A stretch of DNA of 64,000 bases from Adiantum capillus-veneris (taxonomy: Eukaryota > Streptophyta > Polypodiopsida > Polypodiales > Pteridaceae). The notes under the pieces were generated by a model. That model did no database searches, was not told where the DNA came from, and saw only the letters and a program-made list of their open reading frames with translations. The position numbers were made by a program, and so were the translations under genes. Shown piece by piece: positions 47,066 to 59,869 of the stretch (position 1 is the stretch's first letter; every line of letters begins with the position of its first letter). Location: NCBI GenBank assembly GCA_014529385.2, contig CM043959.1, positions 6,450,966 to 6,514,965 of the forward strand, given 5' to 3'.

Positions 47066-47701
47066 GGGCATCAATGAGAAAAGGATTCACACACACACAA
47101 AATACACATGCATGTGCACATGTGTATGAGTGTGCACGCGTGTGTCCACACGCATGCACACAAGGATGTTTTTTTTTTTGGCCTACTACACAAGTCCTTA
47201 TAGGATGAGAGAGTTAGGCATACATTTATGAGAGCATGATACATGTACCCACCATTTTCACTATGAAGTATTAGCTTTTGTAGGGGACACATTGCATGTG
47301 GCGCATGTTGTGCATGCCATCAAGGGCACTACAATGGTCAATGGAGGAGGTCAATGCCATGATTGGAAAAGGTACTGGTGTAGATGCTATGGAATAAACA
47401 CCTCATCTACACCCACAACACCTTTGGTAGTTGGCCACTTGTTGTGATATTCAAATTTAACAAGTCATCAATTAGATTGCTACAAGTGCTACGTCCATTA
47501 TTAGGATCCATATATCTCTTATATCATTGTTTTATTATTCTTGAAGGAACATCAACATCAATGTGACATACTAGCCTCCTCCTTTTCTTATTGCTTTACC
47601 TTTCTAGTCCCAACCTTGGTTGAAGAACCATTATTGGGCAAAGATACCAAAACAATGCAAGCATGTCAATAAATTGATAGGTACAGAGTGCATATAGACC
47701 T
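47066..47701. other. Spacer left of gypsy B
   Basis: CA/TG-rich low-complexity stretch at 47090-47160; otherwise nothing recognised. Confidence 0.6.
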
Positions 47702-48395
47702 TGTTATGAGATTGGGCACCCTCTTGTTGTAGTGGTTAATTACAATTGGGATAGCTGGCATAATGGTTAATTATGTGTTGTCTATTTATTTTTCTAAATG
47801 AGTTGATGATGATGATTTTGTAGAGTGGAATGCGGGGAGTTGACGAAGAGGCACCGGCAATTACTCTTGGCCATTTTATACTCGCACACTATTTTAGATT
47901 TTCATTCCAATAAGCCACTATGGCTCTGTAAATAATTTTAGTGGGAACTCCCCTTATGGGTCATGCAAGAACTAATGAGCTTCACTCATTTACAAAAGTG
48001 AAGTGGTTGTAAAAGAGGGGCCTCAAATTTTGGCACCTTAAACTCACAAATAATATATTGAATACCAACTCCACAAGAGAGGTGCAGTGGAATTTGGGGC
48101 TAGATTTAGGTATTTCTCTTGTAGATTCTCTTCTCTACTCTCTTATGCTATGCTCTATTTGTTGTGTACTCTCTAATCAAGTCTCTATCCCTTACAATTC
48201 TCTTACACACTCTTACAATCTTGTCTATGTCAATTCTATGTTCTGTGTGTGTGTGTGTGTGTGCGCGCGTGCGCGCGCGCGTTTGTGTGTGTGCGCACTT
48301 GGAAATTGGAAAAAGAGGTGGACAAGTTGATGGTGATGTTTGTGAGCATGTGTTGAATGGTTTAAGCAACCGGTCTCCCCCTCTTCATCCCAACA
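47702..48395 (+). repeat. gypsy B 5' LTR
   Basis: TGTTATGAG...CAACA. TG/CG microsatellite at 48245-48291 in the same LTR position as in gypsy A. Confidence 0.92.
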
Positions 48396-48396
48396 G

Positions 48397-48408
48397 TGGT
48401 ATCAGAGC
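48397..48408 (+). promoter_or_regulatory. Primer-binding site of gypsy B
   Basis: TGGTATCAGAGC one base after the LTR. Confidence 0.9.
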
Positions 48409-49768
48409 TTCAGGTTTGAGGAAAAATCGGCACTAGATTTCAAAAATTTAAGAAGAAAATTACAAAATTGCAGCATCGAGTTGCAATTTCAAGGCTTACC
48501 TGACGATTAATTGGCAAATCGGCTAATTCTTTCCACTCATCGACGATCAAAATTTGGTATGGCAAGCTTAAAAATTCAATCTATTGGCTAACTCTTCTGG
48601 ATTGTGGGAAAGGAATAGCAAGAATTGAGGAATTAGCAATTATGAATTCGGCTGCAAACTCCTTGATGGCAAAGTAAAGCTTAATCGAAGAATTAATCAG
48701 TTGAATAATTTTGAGGATTGACATTCGCAACTCGGCTTGAGAAGGCGCATTATGGCTTGCTAAAAGGAAAAAAGAGAGTAGGGGTCGAAGAGGCCAAGAA
48801 GACCTTGATAAGTTTGGGAGCGGAGCTTGGGAGAAGCGGTTGTAGCCAATCAAGGGAATTAAAAGAAGAATAATTGCAAGTCCCTGTGGGAACGACCTCC
48901 TATGCAGAGATGGGAGTGCTCTATTGGACCAAAATTGCCGCAAATGCATCCAAATGAGGTCGCCATGGGTCTAAGCATAATACCTTTTTGCTACAGAGGC
49001 CAAATCTACCCACACAGGACGTTGCGTGCAACTTTCCCTCTCGCTCATGTCATTTTCCCATGCCTGCGCTGGTCGACGGTGTTGATTGCATGCCTTCACA
49101 CTTTATTAAGAAAAGTGAGGCTTACTTTAAGTCTATTGGCCGCCCACTGCTCATTATTCTCAACCCATTGATTAAGTGTACGATCATACCACAGCCCCCC
49201 TCATTACCTGTTGCAAGCAGAGATAATCCTATATTCTATGGGTGTTGCCTTCTGTTCGAAAATATGCAGCTTCACTTAGCCTTCTCATGATTGGCCGCTC
49301 ACTGAAACTTAAGCCTTTTATTCAACCCATTATTCGTCCTTAAAGGCTCCTTGGCTGGTTGTTTTAGCCTCGAGCATTCGGCCGCCCCTTTTAAAGGAAA
49401 AGCATTATTTGAAATTGCATCGTCATCAGCAGCATTCTCACCCATCGCTACACCACCTCAAAGCTTGCTCAAGCTTCGTCGATTGCAACTACCGCTGTTT
49501 CTGTCCATTCACCTTTACGGTGAACAGTAACTTAAATTTCCAATTGTAATATCATTATTTTTTGGGATACGGGAGATCAAGGGCCACGAACCTCGACCGA
49601 CTTGCAGACGCACCGTCGGACCGCTCACTTTTTCGGCAATTTCCTAGCGCATCGCCATTCCGGACTTGACGCCACCGCAATTTCTCATCTAAGTACATTA
49701 CATTTTTGTTATTAATTTTACTCTCTTATTCCGCATATTGCATCTGTAAATATCACCAAATAGCCCTT
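48409..49768 (+). other. Untranslated leader of gypsy B
   Basis: Collinear with gypsy A 8339-9740; homology ends at about 49768 where the foreign block begins. Confidence 0.75.
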
Positions 49769-50884
49769 TTGAGCATTATTACTTGTTGGTGAGCCAAAGG
49801 CTCTTTCCCCCCTATCCGATCGCACAAGCCACCACGTGGCAGCTTCTCGCTGGACATTTTTCACTCTAGCAAAAAGCTTAAAGCTAAAATAAGTTAATAA
49901 AAACGACACTACAGCATCACAGCTTCCAGTTCACAGACATGACGTGCAACAATTCGCGTAATTCGCAGGCATGTAATTCGTAGGCACCACAAGCGTCAGT
50001 TCGCGCAGTTCACAGGTGTGCAGTCTGCAGCAGGCGTTCTCAAGCAGTTTGCAGGTTGTTCCAATTCGCACATTCCAGAAGCAAGTACAGGTTTGGTGAC
50101 TCGACTCCAGATTATGCCAATTGATCATCAATTGAAATCTGATATCTTTTGTCTCAGTAGCACTAGAACAGACCTCTGCCATGCCTTGATCGCACCAAAT
50201 ATCTGATCTTTGAGAGTTGTCATCACATCGGCAAGCACCCGAAGTACCGTCAAGGTTCATGATCTGCAAAATATAACAAGTAACTAGGGTTTGCAAGGTC
50301 TCCGGTAAACCGTTCAAGCGGCTTAGAACGCTTATTTTACCTTCTCGATGCAATAGGTTCTGCATCATGAACTGGCTGTCACAATGGCACTTCCGCACTG
50401 CTCATTGAACTACCAGCTGCTTTTGGATGGATCTCTCTTTAAGTGCAACCCTCTCACATATTCCTTTCCGATTTTGCTCGATTTGCTGCTGCATGGACAA
50501 ACAGCGCAGAAAAGAATTGTTGTGAATCTTGAGGATTAGGCATGGAGACCTGTTGTATATCATTACTGGAGCAGCATAATGTTGGCCATAACTAGTTGCA
50601 CCTTCAAAAACGACTTGAGTAAGGTGGTTGAAGCTGGACATATTGTTCAGTTGGCCACTGGATCTTGTTACTTGGTGAGTCTAGGGTCCTTTTTTCAATT
50701 ATGGCCACAGTATTGAGCCACTTGGCTTAATCCTCAGCATAGACGCGGAATCTTAATCCAGTGTCCTGCGACCTTGCTCAAAGAAAAAAACAAATTCAGA
50801 GGCATGCACAAAGCCTTTGCTTACAAAGTGTGCTGCAGATTTGTTAGAGCGATGGGGATGCTAAAGCAAGGGTAGCCCTCTGGA

Positions 50885-51250
50885 CCTACATCAGATTATG
50901 AAGAGTACCTCTACCACTACCCTCAACACAGCCCCACCCACCCACATGCCTATCACCACAGATATTGTGATCTCCACTTCCAGCACTCTAGCAAAGTTTC
51001 CTTTGCCACGATCTTGGTGAAGATGAGCTCGATAAGCGGTAGCCGCAGCGCGAAGACTGTAGAGCCGATGATGGTGACGATAAAGCCGGCTATGTACTGT
51101 GTGCGGGTAAAAAAGCGACGTGAACTTGCGTTGCGATCTCGCTCGAAAAGCGTAGATAAGAAGGCCAATTAGAAGCAGCATAGCCCCCAAAGCTGGGGGT
51201 TTCTCGAGGGAGCAGTGCTGACCAAAATCAGGGAGGGCTGTCAGAGTCAA
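50885..51250 (-). pseudogene. Purine permease-like (PUP family) gene fragment
   Basis: A minus-strand frame (about 51168-50990) reads FFTRTQYIAGFIVTIIGS, then ALRLPLIELIFTKIVAKET. After a one-base frameshift it continues NFARVLEVEITISVVIGM. This resembles the plant PUP transporter region where a membrane segment starting with (K/R)QYxxGF is followed by LPLIEL and VLEMQ-like motifs. PUP proteins are ten-helix plasma-membrane carriers of adenine, cytokinin and related compounds; only about two helices are here. The upstream frame (ALGAMLLLIGLLIYAF) is hydrophobic and may be another segment. A fragment, frameshifted, inside a foreign insertion: likely a captured or pseudogenised piece. Confidence 0.55.
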
Positions 51251-51769
51251 ACAGGAGCGAGTGACGTGCACAGAATAAGGATGAGAAGAGTTGATGGGTG
51301 GGGAGTTGTCATAATAATCAATATCTAATTCTCCTAAATGATTTTCTCATATTAAACTGATCATTTAATGTGGGGAAGTGCCAAGGGAGAAAAAGCTAGA
51401 ATATTGGTTAAGCTAGCAGACCGGCCACAGTAGGGATCCAAAGGAGGGAAAATAGGGATCCAAAGGGGGGGCCATCTGCAAAAGAGCCATGTGAAACAAT
51501 GGGCCAAAAAGACCCTAAGGTTCAGCCCATTAAGACTTCCAAAATGCTAAGGTTCCAAAATTCAAAGGTTGTGTCCAAAGGTCAACCCTAGGGAAAATTG
51601 GATGCTTTGGTGTGCCCTAAAAGTCTTTGCACATCCCTACATGGGAGGGGGCGAGCCCCAAAGCTAGGGGATGAGAGAGAAAGCCACACACACACACACA
51701 GGCTCCCTTTACACAAAGGGAATGAGGGACACATGTTAGCTCCCTAGGCCAGATGCCCACAAGGTGTGC

Positions 51770-52120
51770 CCAGTTCCTATTGGAAGACCCTTGAAGTGGA
51801 CCAATGAGAATTAAGCTAGAGTAAATGTAGTTTAATTAAGTTAAAAACATTTAATAAAAGAAACCAATGAGAATTAAGTCTCCTAGAAAACTATTGGGCA
51901 GTCTCCCAAGGGGTCCAATGAGCATTCAGGAGCCCCATGGCTTGCCTGATTCCTATTGGCCAGGAGGCAAAGGGGTCCAATGAGAGTTTAGTTTAATTAT
52001 TTAATTACCTAAAGCTCTCACAAAAGGGGAAAGGGGGACACATGTCAGAAGGCTATCACTTATGCTGCTTAATTCCTATTGGCTTGACCTGGGGAGGTCC
52101 AATGAGGCAAAAGCCAGACT
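51770..52120. repeat. Degenerate repeats with paired ATTGG / CCAAT motifs
   Basis: Nine motifs alternate as CCTATTGG and GTCCAATGAG (near 51779, 51800, 51860, 51892, 51915, 51954, 51977, 52076, 52099), with related flanking words such as ACACATGT and AATTAAG. Origin unknown. Confidence 0.65.
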
Positions 52121-54411
52121 TATTTAGCAGCTAGGGCTCGCCCAAGAGAGAGGGGGGGCTGATTTTTGCTTGGCATTGACACACACACACACACACTAGA
52201 CCATGTGTGAAGGAAGAATACTCTATCTCCTCCCAAGCTTTAATGGAGAGCTCATCACCTACTCCAAGCTTGTGAGATAGAAGCCTACATCAACACTCTC
52301 TTGGCATGTGGATGCAAATCCAACCAAGAGCCAAGCTTCAATGCATGCTCATCTTCTCTACCAAGCTAATTACTAAGCTAAGCTATGCTAATATGAGTGA
52401 TTATGTGAGGAGATGTACATCTTTCTCGTAAGATACTTCTTTTTCCTCTCAATCTACTCTCATACCCTGCTAGCTCTCACCATCTTCGAAGGTGTGTGAG
52501 GTCTTGGGTCTGAGAACGGGGATAATTCAAGTTGTGTTTGATTAAGTGTTTTGCTTGGTGTATGAAGCTTCCATCTTCATTGCACTAGCTAGTCTTGAAG
52601 GAACACAAAGAATTGTATTGTACAATGTCTCTCTTGATGGGAGAAACCATAATACAAAGCCTTTTGGAGGGGGGACCGGCTCCATGCAAATCCGGTCCTC
52701 AACTGTTGTCAATAGCTTAATTTCTCTCTCTTTTGAAAGTATTGTCGATGCTATCTAACTAGATGTTATGCTTTTTGTTGCTCTCTCCACCCAAGCACTC
52801 TTGTAATTCTCATTAGGAATCTATTCTAATGAAATGCCCACTATGTTCATGCTAATTTCCGCTACACATAAGATTATAGGCCATTAAATGTTACAGGAGT
52901 TGTAGGTTGAGTGCGTAAAGAAGACTTGGGAAGTTGGTGTCACCCGGTGTAAGGTCATAAACCAACGTAAAGAGGGAAAACGAACAAGATTTCACAGAAG
53001 GTGCACAAGCAAGGTGGTTGGGATCTACAAACAGAATGGCAAAGCATTTATTTTTCTAAGGAGAGTTGTAACGTTATAAAGACGCAACGGGCAATGCTAG
53101 TTGATGAGCACGAACGAGGCAAGAGAAGCTAAACAGAGCGTGCAGCTACAAAGAATAGGGAGCCACTAACAAGTAGTGTAGAGAAATTAATGGGGGAGCG
53201 TTTGCTTTTGGATGAAGCAGTGCTTCAAAAAAGGAGGTCATTGAGCAGCAAGATTTGCAGCCGGGGCACCAGTGGCTAGATAAGGGGTATCCTTAATAAG
53301 AGCTAGAGCAAGTTGTAGGAAAAAACAAATGAGCAGTTGGGGGAATTTTAACGAGCAGGACATATATTCACAACACTGCATGTTCCAATTGCACAAGCAC
53401 GACTTCAGCTCGCGACAACATTGCAAGGCCCGTTATCTCTATTCAATTTCCCATGTGCATGCATTTGCATGGCACAACGCATAAACACTACGAGGCAGGG
53501 CACAGATTCCGTTTCTTATAATTTTTTGGAGAGACCACAGTGAGCTCTCCACCATACTTTTGTATGGCACCTCTATATGACGTACACTATATACTTTGCA
53601 CTTTCAATCTATGACGTTTCATTGCAAGATGTTATGTTTATCTATTCACATTGCTTTTTTGTAGCTTCACTCAAATATCGGCCTATAGATTGGACAATCA
53701 AAAAGCAGCAGTACAACATTGCAGGTCAGTAAAGCACCTTGTTTTAAAGAGGCAGATATTATTAGTATAGACGAGCTATCCATGTTAACACAAACAACTT
53801 TTGACCTTATCGTAAGTAAGAATATCAACGTAACAAGTAGTACATTGATTGATCCCTTCATCAAAAAATGTGTTCTCTTGCCCAACTACCCCCAGTTTGT
53901 AGTCACACATAGGAGCTTTGTAACACATGCCATATCACAAGTTCGGTCCACTAGCTACATGCAACTTTGTACAAGATGTCATGCTCTGTAAGACATGCAA
54001 CAGACCCTAAATTGCTTCAGTTCTTGACCATTATTTCTGAAAGAAAACCATCCTTAGATGAGATCAATTGTACCTTGGGTGCATGTATTATAGATAAGGC
54101 GCATGTGCATGACTACATCAACAACTCTACTACGACAAGATGAAATGTCCAACACTATAACAACCTTGCCTTGAATCAGTTGTACAATCAAACTGATATT
54201 ACAAAAGTTAAAATGAAGACGCACGCGGGTAACATTAATGTCCTTCAGTAGTGGCTTCTAGAATCTAGACCCTAAGTTCAATAAGCTGGATTTGATCGCA
54301 ATTGGCGTGCGCTGCATGATTATTCTATAGATGTTATATAGTGAGGCCCACCAAGCAAGACTGGTTATTTAAAAACACAAATATATATATATATATATAA
54401 AGTACATGATC

Positions 54412-54800
54412 ATGACACACCTTCCTCAAGCACCCACGATTGTTGAACAACTTCTAAAATCTACAACAATCCCTCACATATGAACGCACACGAAAGCAAG
54501 AACTTGAAGATAAATTATTGCATTCTGCACGCCCAGAATTTGCACCGGTACCCAAGCAAAACAAAATTAGCAAAAAAAGCCTTTACTTTCAAGGATTTTG
54601 ATGGCACTAAAGATGCTAGCACGGTTCTAGCATGGGTTAGTCAGCTAGATGACTATTTTCATGATGAAGACTTCCCCGAACTGAAATGGTGCCATGTTAG
54701 TTGTAGAAAATTGAATCGTAAGTACATATCAGGCTTGGCACTACAACTTGGTGTTGAGATAGATATATTTGAACCAGATTCTCTGTCAAAAAAGAACTGA
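54412..54800 (+). pseudogene. gypsy B gag, N-terminal part
   Basis: MTHLPQAPTIVEQL at 54412 matches the gypsy A gag start. After a frameshift the frame 54480-54800 contains KAFTFKDFDGTKDASTVLAWVSQLDDYFHDEDFPELKWCHV, giving the Gag portion that gypsy A lost near 10030. It ends at SDSLSKK, where a deletion joins it to RNase H sequence. Confidence 0.8.
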
Positions 54801-56123
54801 TTGTTGTGGTACATGCATTGAAAATCTAGAAACACTATGTAATGGGTACTGACTTGATCAGTAAAACTGATCAACAAAGTATCAAATACTTACTTTCTCA
54901 GCCCTTAATAGATGATAGACATATTAAGTGGGCCGCTTTTATCCAAAGTTTTCAGCCTCAACGTTCAATACCAGCCTGGTAAAGTAAACGTGGTAGCTGA
55001 TGCTTTGAGTAGAAGACCCTCACTTAATCATCTATCAACCATTACGGGAACTTCATTTGACACTATGCCTAACACTTATGCACATGATGATGACTTCAAA
55101 ACGACATGGTTGCATATGCTTGACAATTTTGTGCACACATTTCTCAAATACACTATTCAAGAAAACTTACTTTATTTCAAACAAAAATTGTGTGTGACTA
55201 AACCTTTCCGTACATTAATTATTGAAGAACTGCACAAACCACCCTATGATGGACATAGAGGATTTGCTGCAACTTTTCAAAATTTATGTCGTGATTTCTA
55301 TTGGCCTACTATGAGAATTGATGTTAAGCAGTAGATTTCCACTTGTTTGATTTGTCAAAAGATCAAAGCAGCTACAGGTAAGAAATTGAGACTTTTACAC
55401 CCTCTCCCCATTCTTGAAATACCTTGGGAACACATTTCAATGGATTTTGTTATTGGTTTTCCACTCACACTGCACAAGCATGACATGATTTGGGTTATTG
55501 ATCGTTTTTCTAAACAAGCATATTTCGTTCCTTGTAAGAAAACACTCACAGCACATCAAGCTGCACTTTCGTTTCTTAAGACTGTTTTCCCACATCATGG
55601 TTTACCTAAAGTCATTATTTCTTATTGAGATTCAAAATTTCGTAGTGCTTTTTGGACTACTGTGTTTGAAAATCTCGGCACTATACTTGACTTCACTTCT
55701 GCATTTCATCTTGAATCTAATGGTCAAACCAAAGTCACTAATTGCACTATCATTGATTTCTTAAAGTCTTATGTTTCTTCTCAACCTAAGAAATGGGATG
55801 ATTACCTGCATATTCTACAATTTGCATATAACAACACCACTCATACTGCCACGAGTAAATCTCCATTTGAAATTGTATACGGTCACTCTCTTCCTACTCT
55901 TGCTTCACGTCTTTCTAATGTTGTGCCTGCCACTGATGATTTCACTACTAAATTTCATGATATTTATGCAAGTGTGCATTCTGCCATTAAACACTCACAA
56001 GAACTTTACACTAAGCATGCTAACAAGCACCGCAAGGCACACCAATTCAAAGAAGGTGATTATGTTTTACTTTACATTGAAAAACGAAGGATCAATAGTG
56101 TTGATACCAATGTATTTGCTTAA
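54801..56123 (+). pseudogene. gypsy B RNase H end and integrase
   Basis: After the deletion junction near 54797 the sequence enters the last part of RNase H (VVADALSRRPSLNHL). The integrase zinc region follows: ELHKPPYDGHRG with CLICQ, one TAG at 55332-55334. The core begins HISMDFVIGFPL with its first acidic residue, then FSKQAYFVPCKKT, a TGA at 55626-55628 within ISY-DSKF, and HLESNGQTKVTN. As in gypsy A, lysine (55731-55733) stands where the catalytic glutamate is expected. The frame ends near 56123; a decayed chromodomain-like tail (KIVDHETTTTRT) is near 56330. RT is absent, so this copy could move only in trans. Confidence 0.85.
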
Positions 56124-56545
56124 CTTGCTCCTCATTTTTATGGACCTTTTAAAATTTCAGATGTCATTAATGATGTTTCTTTCTGTTTAGACCTACTTGC
56201 ACATTGGCACATTCACAATGCATTTCATATTAGTCTTTTACACCCATTCCGAGGACCCCTACCTACACACCACATTTATGAAGACCCACCTTCACTTATA
56301 GACCAACATGAGCAACTTATTCTTGAAAAAATAGTTGATCACGAGACCACCACTACACGCACGGTATGGTTTATAATTGTTACCTTTTGACTTTCAAGGG
56401 CCACCCTAGAGAGGATGCCAAATCGATGGTTGAAAAATTATTTTGCAACTTCCCAGTCCTTCTCCAAAGTTTCCATCAGTCACCGTCCACCAGTTGATTT
56501 CTCTATTGAGAAACTTAGGATGGTTGCTATCCCTGGTGGGAGGGA

Positions 56546-57069
56546 TGTTACGAGACTGGGCACCCTCCTATTGTAGTGGTTAACTACAATTGGGATAGCT
56601 GGCATAATGATTAATTATGTGTTGTCTATTTATTTTTCTAATTGAGTTGATGATGATGATTTTGCAGAGTGGAATGTAGGGAGTTGACGAAGAGGCGCCG
56701 GCAATTACTCTTGGCCATTTTATACTCGCACACTATTTTAGATTTTAATATGGCTCTGTAAATAATTGTAGTGGGAACTCCCTTATGGGTCATGCAAAAA
56801 CTAATGAGCTTCACTCATTTACAAATGTGAAGTGGTTGTAAAAGAGGAGCCTCAAATTTTGGCACCTTAAACTCACAAATAATATATTGAATACCAACTC
56901 CACAAGAGAGGTGCCGTGGAGTTTGAAATTAGATTTAGGCCTTTCTCTTACAGATTCTCTTCTCTACTCTCTTATGCTATGCTCTATTTGTTGTATACTT
57001 TCTAATCAAGTCTCTATCCTTTACAATTCTCTTACACACTCTTACAATCTTGTCTATGTCAATTCTATG

Positions 57070-57113
<44 letters not shown>

Positions 57114-57235
57114 AGGTGTGTGTATGATGCGCGCGCGGTTGGAAATTGAGAAAAGAGGTGGACAGGTTGATGGTGATGTTTGTGAGAATGTGTTGAATAG
57201 TTTAAGCAACCGGTCTCCCCCTCTTCATCCCAACA
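56546..57235 (+). repeat. gypsy B 3' LTR
   Basis: Starts TGTTACGAG after GGTGGGAGGGA and ends CATCCCAACA. TG microsatellite at 57070-57111, longer than in the 5' LTR. Confidence 0.92.
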
Positions 57236-57659
57236 AACCTATAGAAACACATATCAACCCCATTTCTACCGCTTGTTGGTAGTGTCAATTTTGCAAAGAA
57301 TATTTCTAAGATTACATATTATACATTCTCACATTGCAACCTTGAGAAAAAATTTTCTTGATCCAAGCTAGCATGCCACCATGAAACCTCACCAAGATGT
57401 TTTTTGAACGCTTGCACGAATGTGCGGGCACACATGCACACGCACACACATACGGGTGTACACAAACACACACTCATTCTAGTGCTCACATATCGTGGTT
57501 TGAAGTGTATGAAAAAGCCCAATTTTAATTCCGTTGGAACTTGATTTTCAAGGTTAAAAATCAAAAAATTTAATAATAAATCCCAAAGAATAACCTGGAT
57601 TTTGGTTTAAGTCCCGGTTTTTTGACTAATTTTCCCTTTTAGGCCAATAAAATTGTATT
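57236..57659. other. Spacer right of gypsy B
   Basis: CA-rich stretch near 57420-57475; nothing recognised. Confidence 0.6.
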
Positions 57660-58690
57660 ATTTGAGCAATGATTCATTCAATCATTTTTCACCTAGTTCA
57701 AAGACATTATTAGTTCAAAGTTTCCATGCTACAAAATGTTAATCTATAAACAGATTCTACTTCTACTTGACCAAATTTCCCATCAATTGGGTCATGAGTT
57801 GATGTTTGTTCCACATATAAAAAATTTGCCTTCCAAAACAATGAGTATAGGCCAGGGAGAAAATGCTTCGATTGCTATGAAAGCCCACTAAGACACCTAA
57901 ATAATTATTAGAAGGGTAATTCCCTCTTTTGTAGAGTCCTAGCTACGTAGGACTTTGCAAAAGCTTCCTTGCTTGACAAGTATGTTCTAAAATCCTCTAC
58001 CCTTGACAAATGAGGTTTCCTTATTTGCAAAATAAACATATGATCCAGAGCACTCAATAACACACCTTTGTTCAAGAGAATGGGGGCAAAGAGAAGGTGT
58101 TTCAACCTTGTTGCTCTACAAACATACTTCAAGTAAAGGGTCTTGTTTTGAAAGGCCTTTCTCCAAATGCAACCACCTATGCTTGCACCACCTTGAAAGT
58201 GTGTGGCCTCACAAAATGTATCTTTTGAAGTTCGATCCATGTGGAAGAAACTAAAATCTTGAATTTGTGCTATTCATAATTTTTGTCTAAGCCTTTGTCA
58301 AAGCCAATAATAGATGACTAATTTTTCTCTCATATTTTTTGACAATGTTCAATAAGGCCCAAATCAGGAACTTTAGAGCACAGGCTAACACAAATTGAGT
58401 AAGTGAATATGGTAATGCTTTTTAAAAGAAAACTATTACTATGGCTATTGTGAGAAACTCCATCAAAGCTACAAGAGGCAATTTTGATTACAACATGAAT
58501 CCAACCACATTGAAGAGTCTTGCAGATGCGATGCTCTATACATACGAACACAAGCCAATGCTTTCCTAGCATATTGAACAAAACTAACTGCCTACCACTA
58601 CAATAGACAATAGCATGAACAACATAAGCCCCATGTGCAAAGCTTTGATAGACATGGTGGTGTTTTGCCTTCAAATATGTTTGGAGAGGG
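57660..58690. repeat. Diverged duplicated segment, copy 1
   Basis: Collinear with 61650-63290. Landmark words shared with copy 2: CCAAATTTCCCATCAATTGG (57771), AAATAAACATAT (58030), TTTGATTACAACATGAA (58482) and ACTGCCTACCACTACAAT (58588). Minus-strand frames 57908-58240 and 58330-58674 read as plausible protein (LKHLLFAPILLNKGVLLSALDH) partly conserved in copy 2, but I recognise no family. Confidence 0.8.
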
Positions 58691-58816
58691 AACTTTTGAT
58701 AGATTTTAAGAAGAAGTATGAGGTTAGAGAGAAAAGGATAACATTTGGTATTTTAATGTATAAGACCTTTGAACTAGCAAAGTCTTTGAAACAAGTTGAA
58801 AATGAATGAATGAAAG

Positions 58817-58818
<2 letters not shown>

Positions 58819-58887
<69 letters not shown>

Positions 58888-58931
58888 ACGCGCGCGTGTG
58901 TGTGCGTGTGTGCATGTGCGTGTGCGTGTGC

Positions 58932-58966
<35 letters not shown>
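58819..58966. repeat. (TG)n-(CG)-(GA)n compound microsatellite
   Basis: Long TG tract, a CGCGCG-containing core, more TG, then GA units. Frames through it are artefacts. Confidence 0.95.
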
Positions 58967-59869
58967 TCTACATGTTATATTTCAATATTTATTTTGTTTA
59001 TATATTTAATGGATTCATGTAATACTTTAATGGAATTGAGTGGGAGGGGAGGAATCTTTGTATAAAATGAATTCTTCAAGCTTGAAGCCATTAGGAGACG
59101 TACACTAGATGGTTCCTACTGCATCAACTAGTTTTCCTTGATTGACTTATTGTGCTGAAGGTAAGAATCCAACAAGAAATAGTAGTTTTTCCTTTACATT
59201 ATGGCATAGCTTGTTCTAAAGGCTTTGTAGCATCTCTCCTCAAAGCTTTTGCCAAAAGCTCTATGTAACATATGGGTGGAGGAAATAGACGAAGATGCAT
59301 TTCATGCTTTGGGATACTTGTGCCCATCAGAAAAAAGAATAGACCATACATATACATATAATGTGGAGTTGGCCCTATTCTCCACATTTACAATAATGTA
59401 CCCTGCCACTTTTATCCCTCGTGTTGAAGAGGGACTTATGTTTCTCCCTAGTGCTATTTTAGTTGCACAAGGAGGAATCCATTACTTCATCTACAATCTT
59501 TTTAATAATGATGATGTAAATTTATTGATTTAGTGTGTACACAATAGAAATTATTCTAAGCACTTTTGAGCACAGAGCAAATTGACATATGAAGTACAAA
59601 ACACAACTTTAGATGGATCAATTCCTAAACTTTCCTTTCGTTGTTCTTCCCCTTGGCCACTAATCTATACTTTGATGATAATCCCCATCAAAGCAATGGA
59701 TTGATCTGTAAACCTTCCATTCACTATTGCACCACCTGGCCGTTAGTCTCTTGTCATACCTCTTGTTCTCATTTAGAAAGCTACTTTTAAGCTAACCAAG
59801 AACTTCATCCTGTCAGTGACCAAGATCTTAACTCTTACTCGAGTAAATTTTTTTTATCTTTAAGCATTG
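58967..59869. other. Spacer, unassigned
   Basis: A plus-strand frame 59249-59533 (94 codons) has no recognisable motif. Nothing else supported. Confidence 0.5.

Larger units (their letters stand above)
49769..54365. mobile_element. 4.6-kb insertion in gypsy B, type unknown
   Basis: Gypsy A has only about 80 bp between the equivalent points, so about 4.6 kb was gained here. Near the ends CTTGTTGGTGAGCC (49790) and the complement of CTTGCTTGGTGGGCC (about 54342-54356) form an imperfect inverted repeat, which hints at a DNA transposon, but no target duplication was found. It contains a purine-permease-like fragment (50885-51250), repeated CCAAT motifs (51770-52120) and sequence shared with 15.2-15.4 kb. 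The rest holds no recognised gene. Confidence 0.5.
47702..57235 (+). mobile_element. Ty3/gypsy retrotransposon (gypsy B), deleted and interrupted
   Basis: LTRs of 694 bp (47702-48395) and 690 bp (56546-57235) begin TGTTAYGAG and end CAACA. They are flanked by GACCT (47697-47701) and AACCT (57236-57240), a target duplication with one change. The interior is homologous to gypsy A but lacks protease, RT and most RNase H, and a foreign 4.6-kb block is inserted between leader and gag. LTRs differ at roughly 5% of positions over the first 330 bp, many differences being C/T or G/A. Confidence 0.92.

Noticed and set aside
53719-53991. Frame with ADIISIDELSML, resembling a PIF1/Helitron helicase Walker B motif
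   Set aside because: Only about 20 residues fit; no Walker A, no Rep domain and no Helitron ends (TC...CTRR with hairpin) could be placed.
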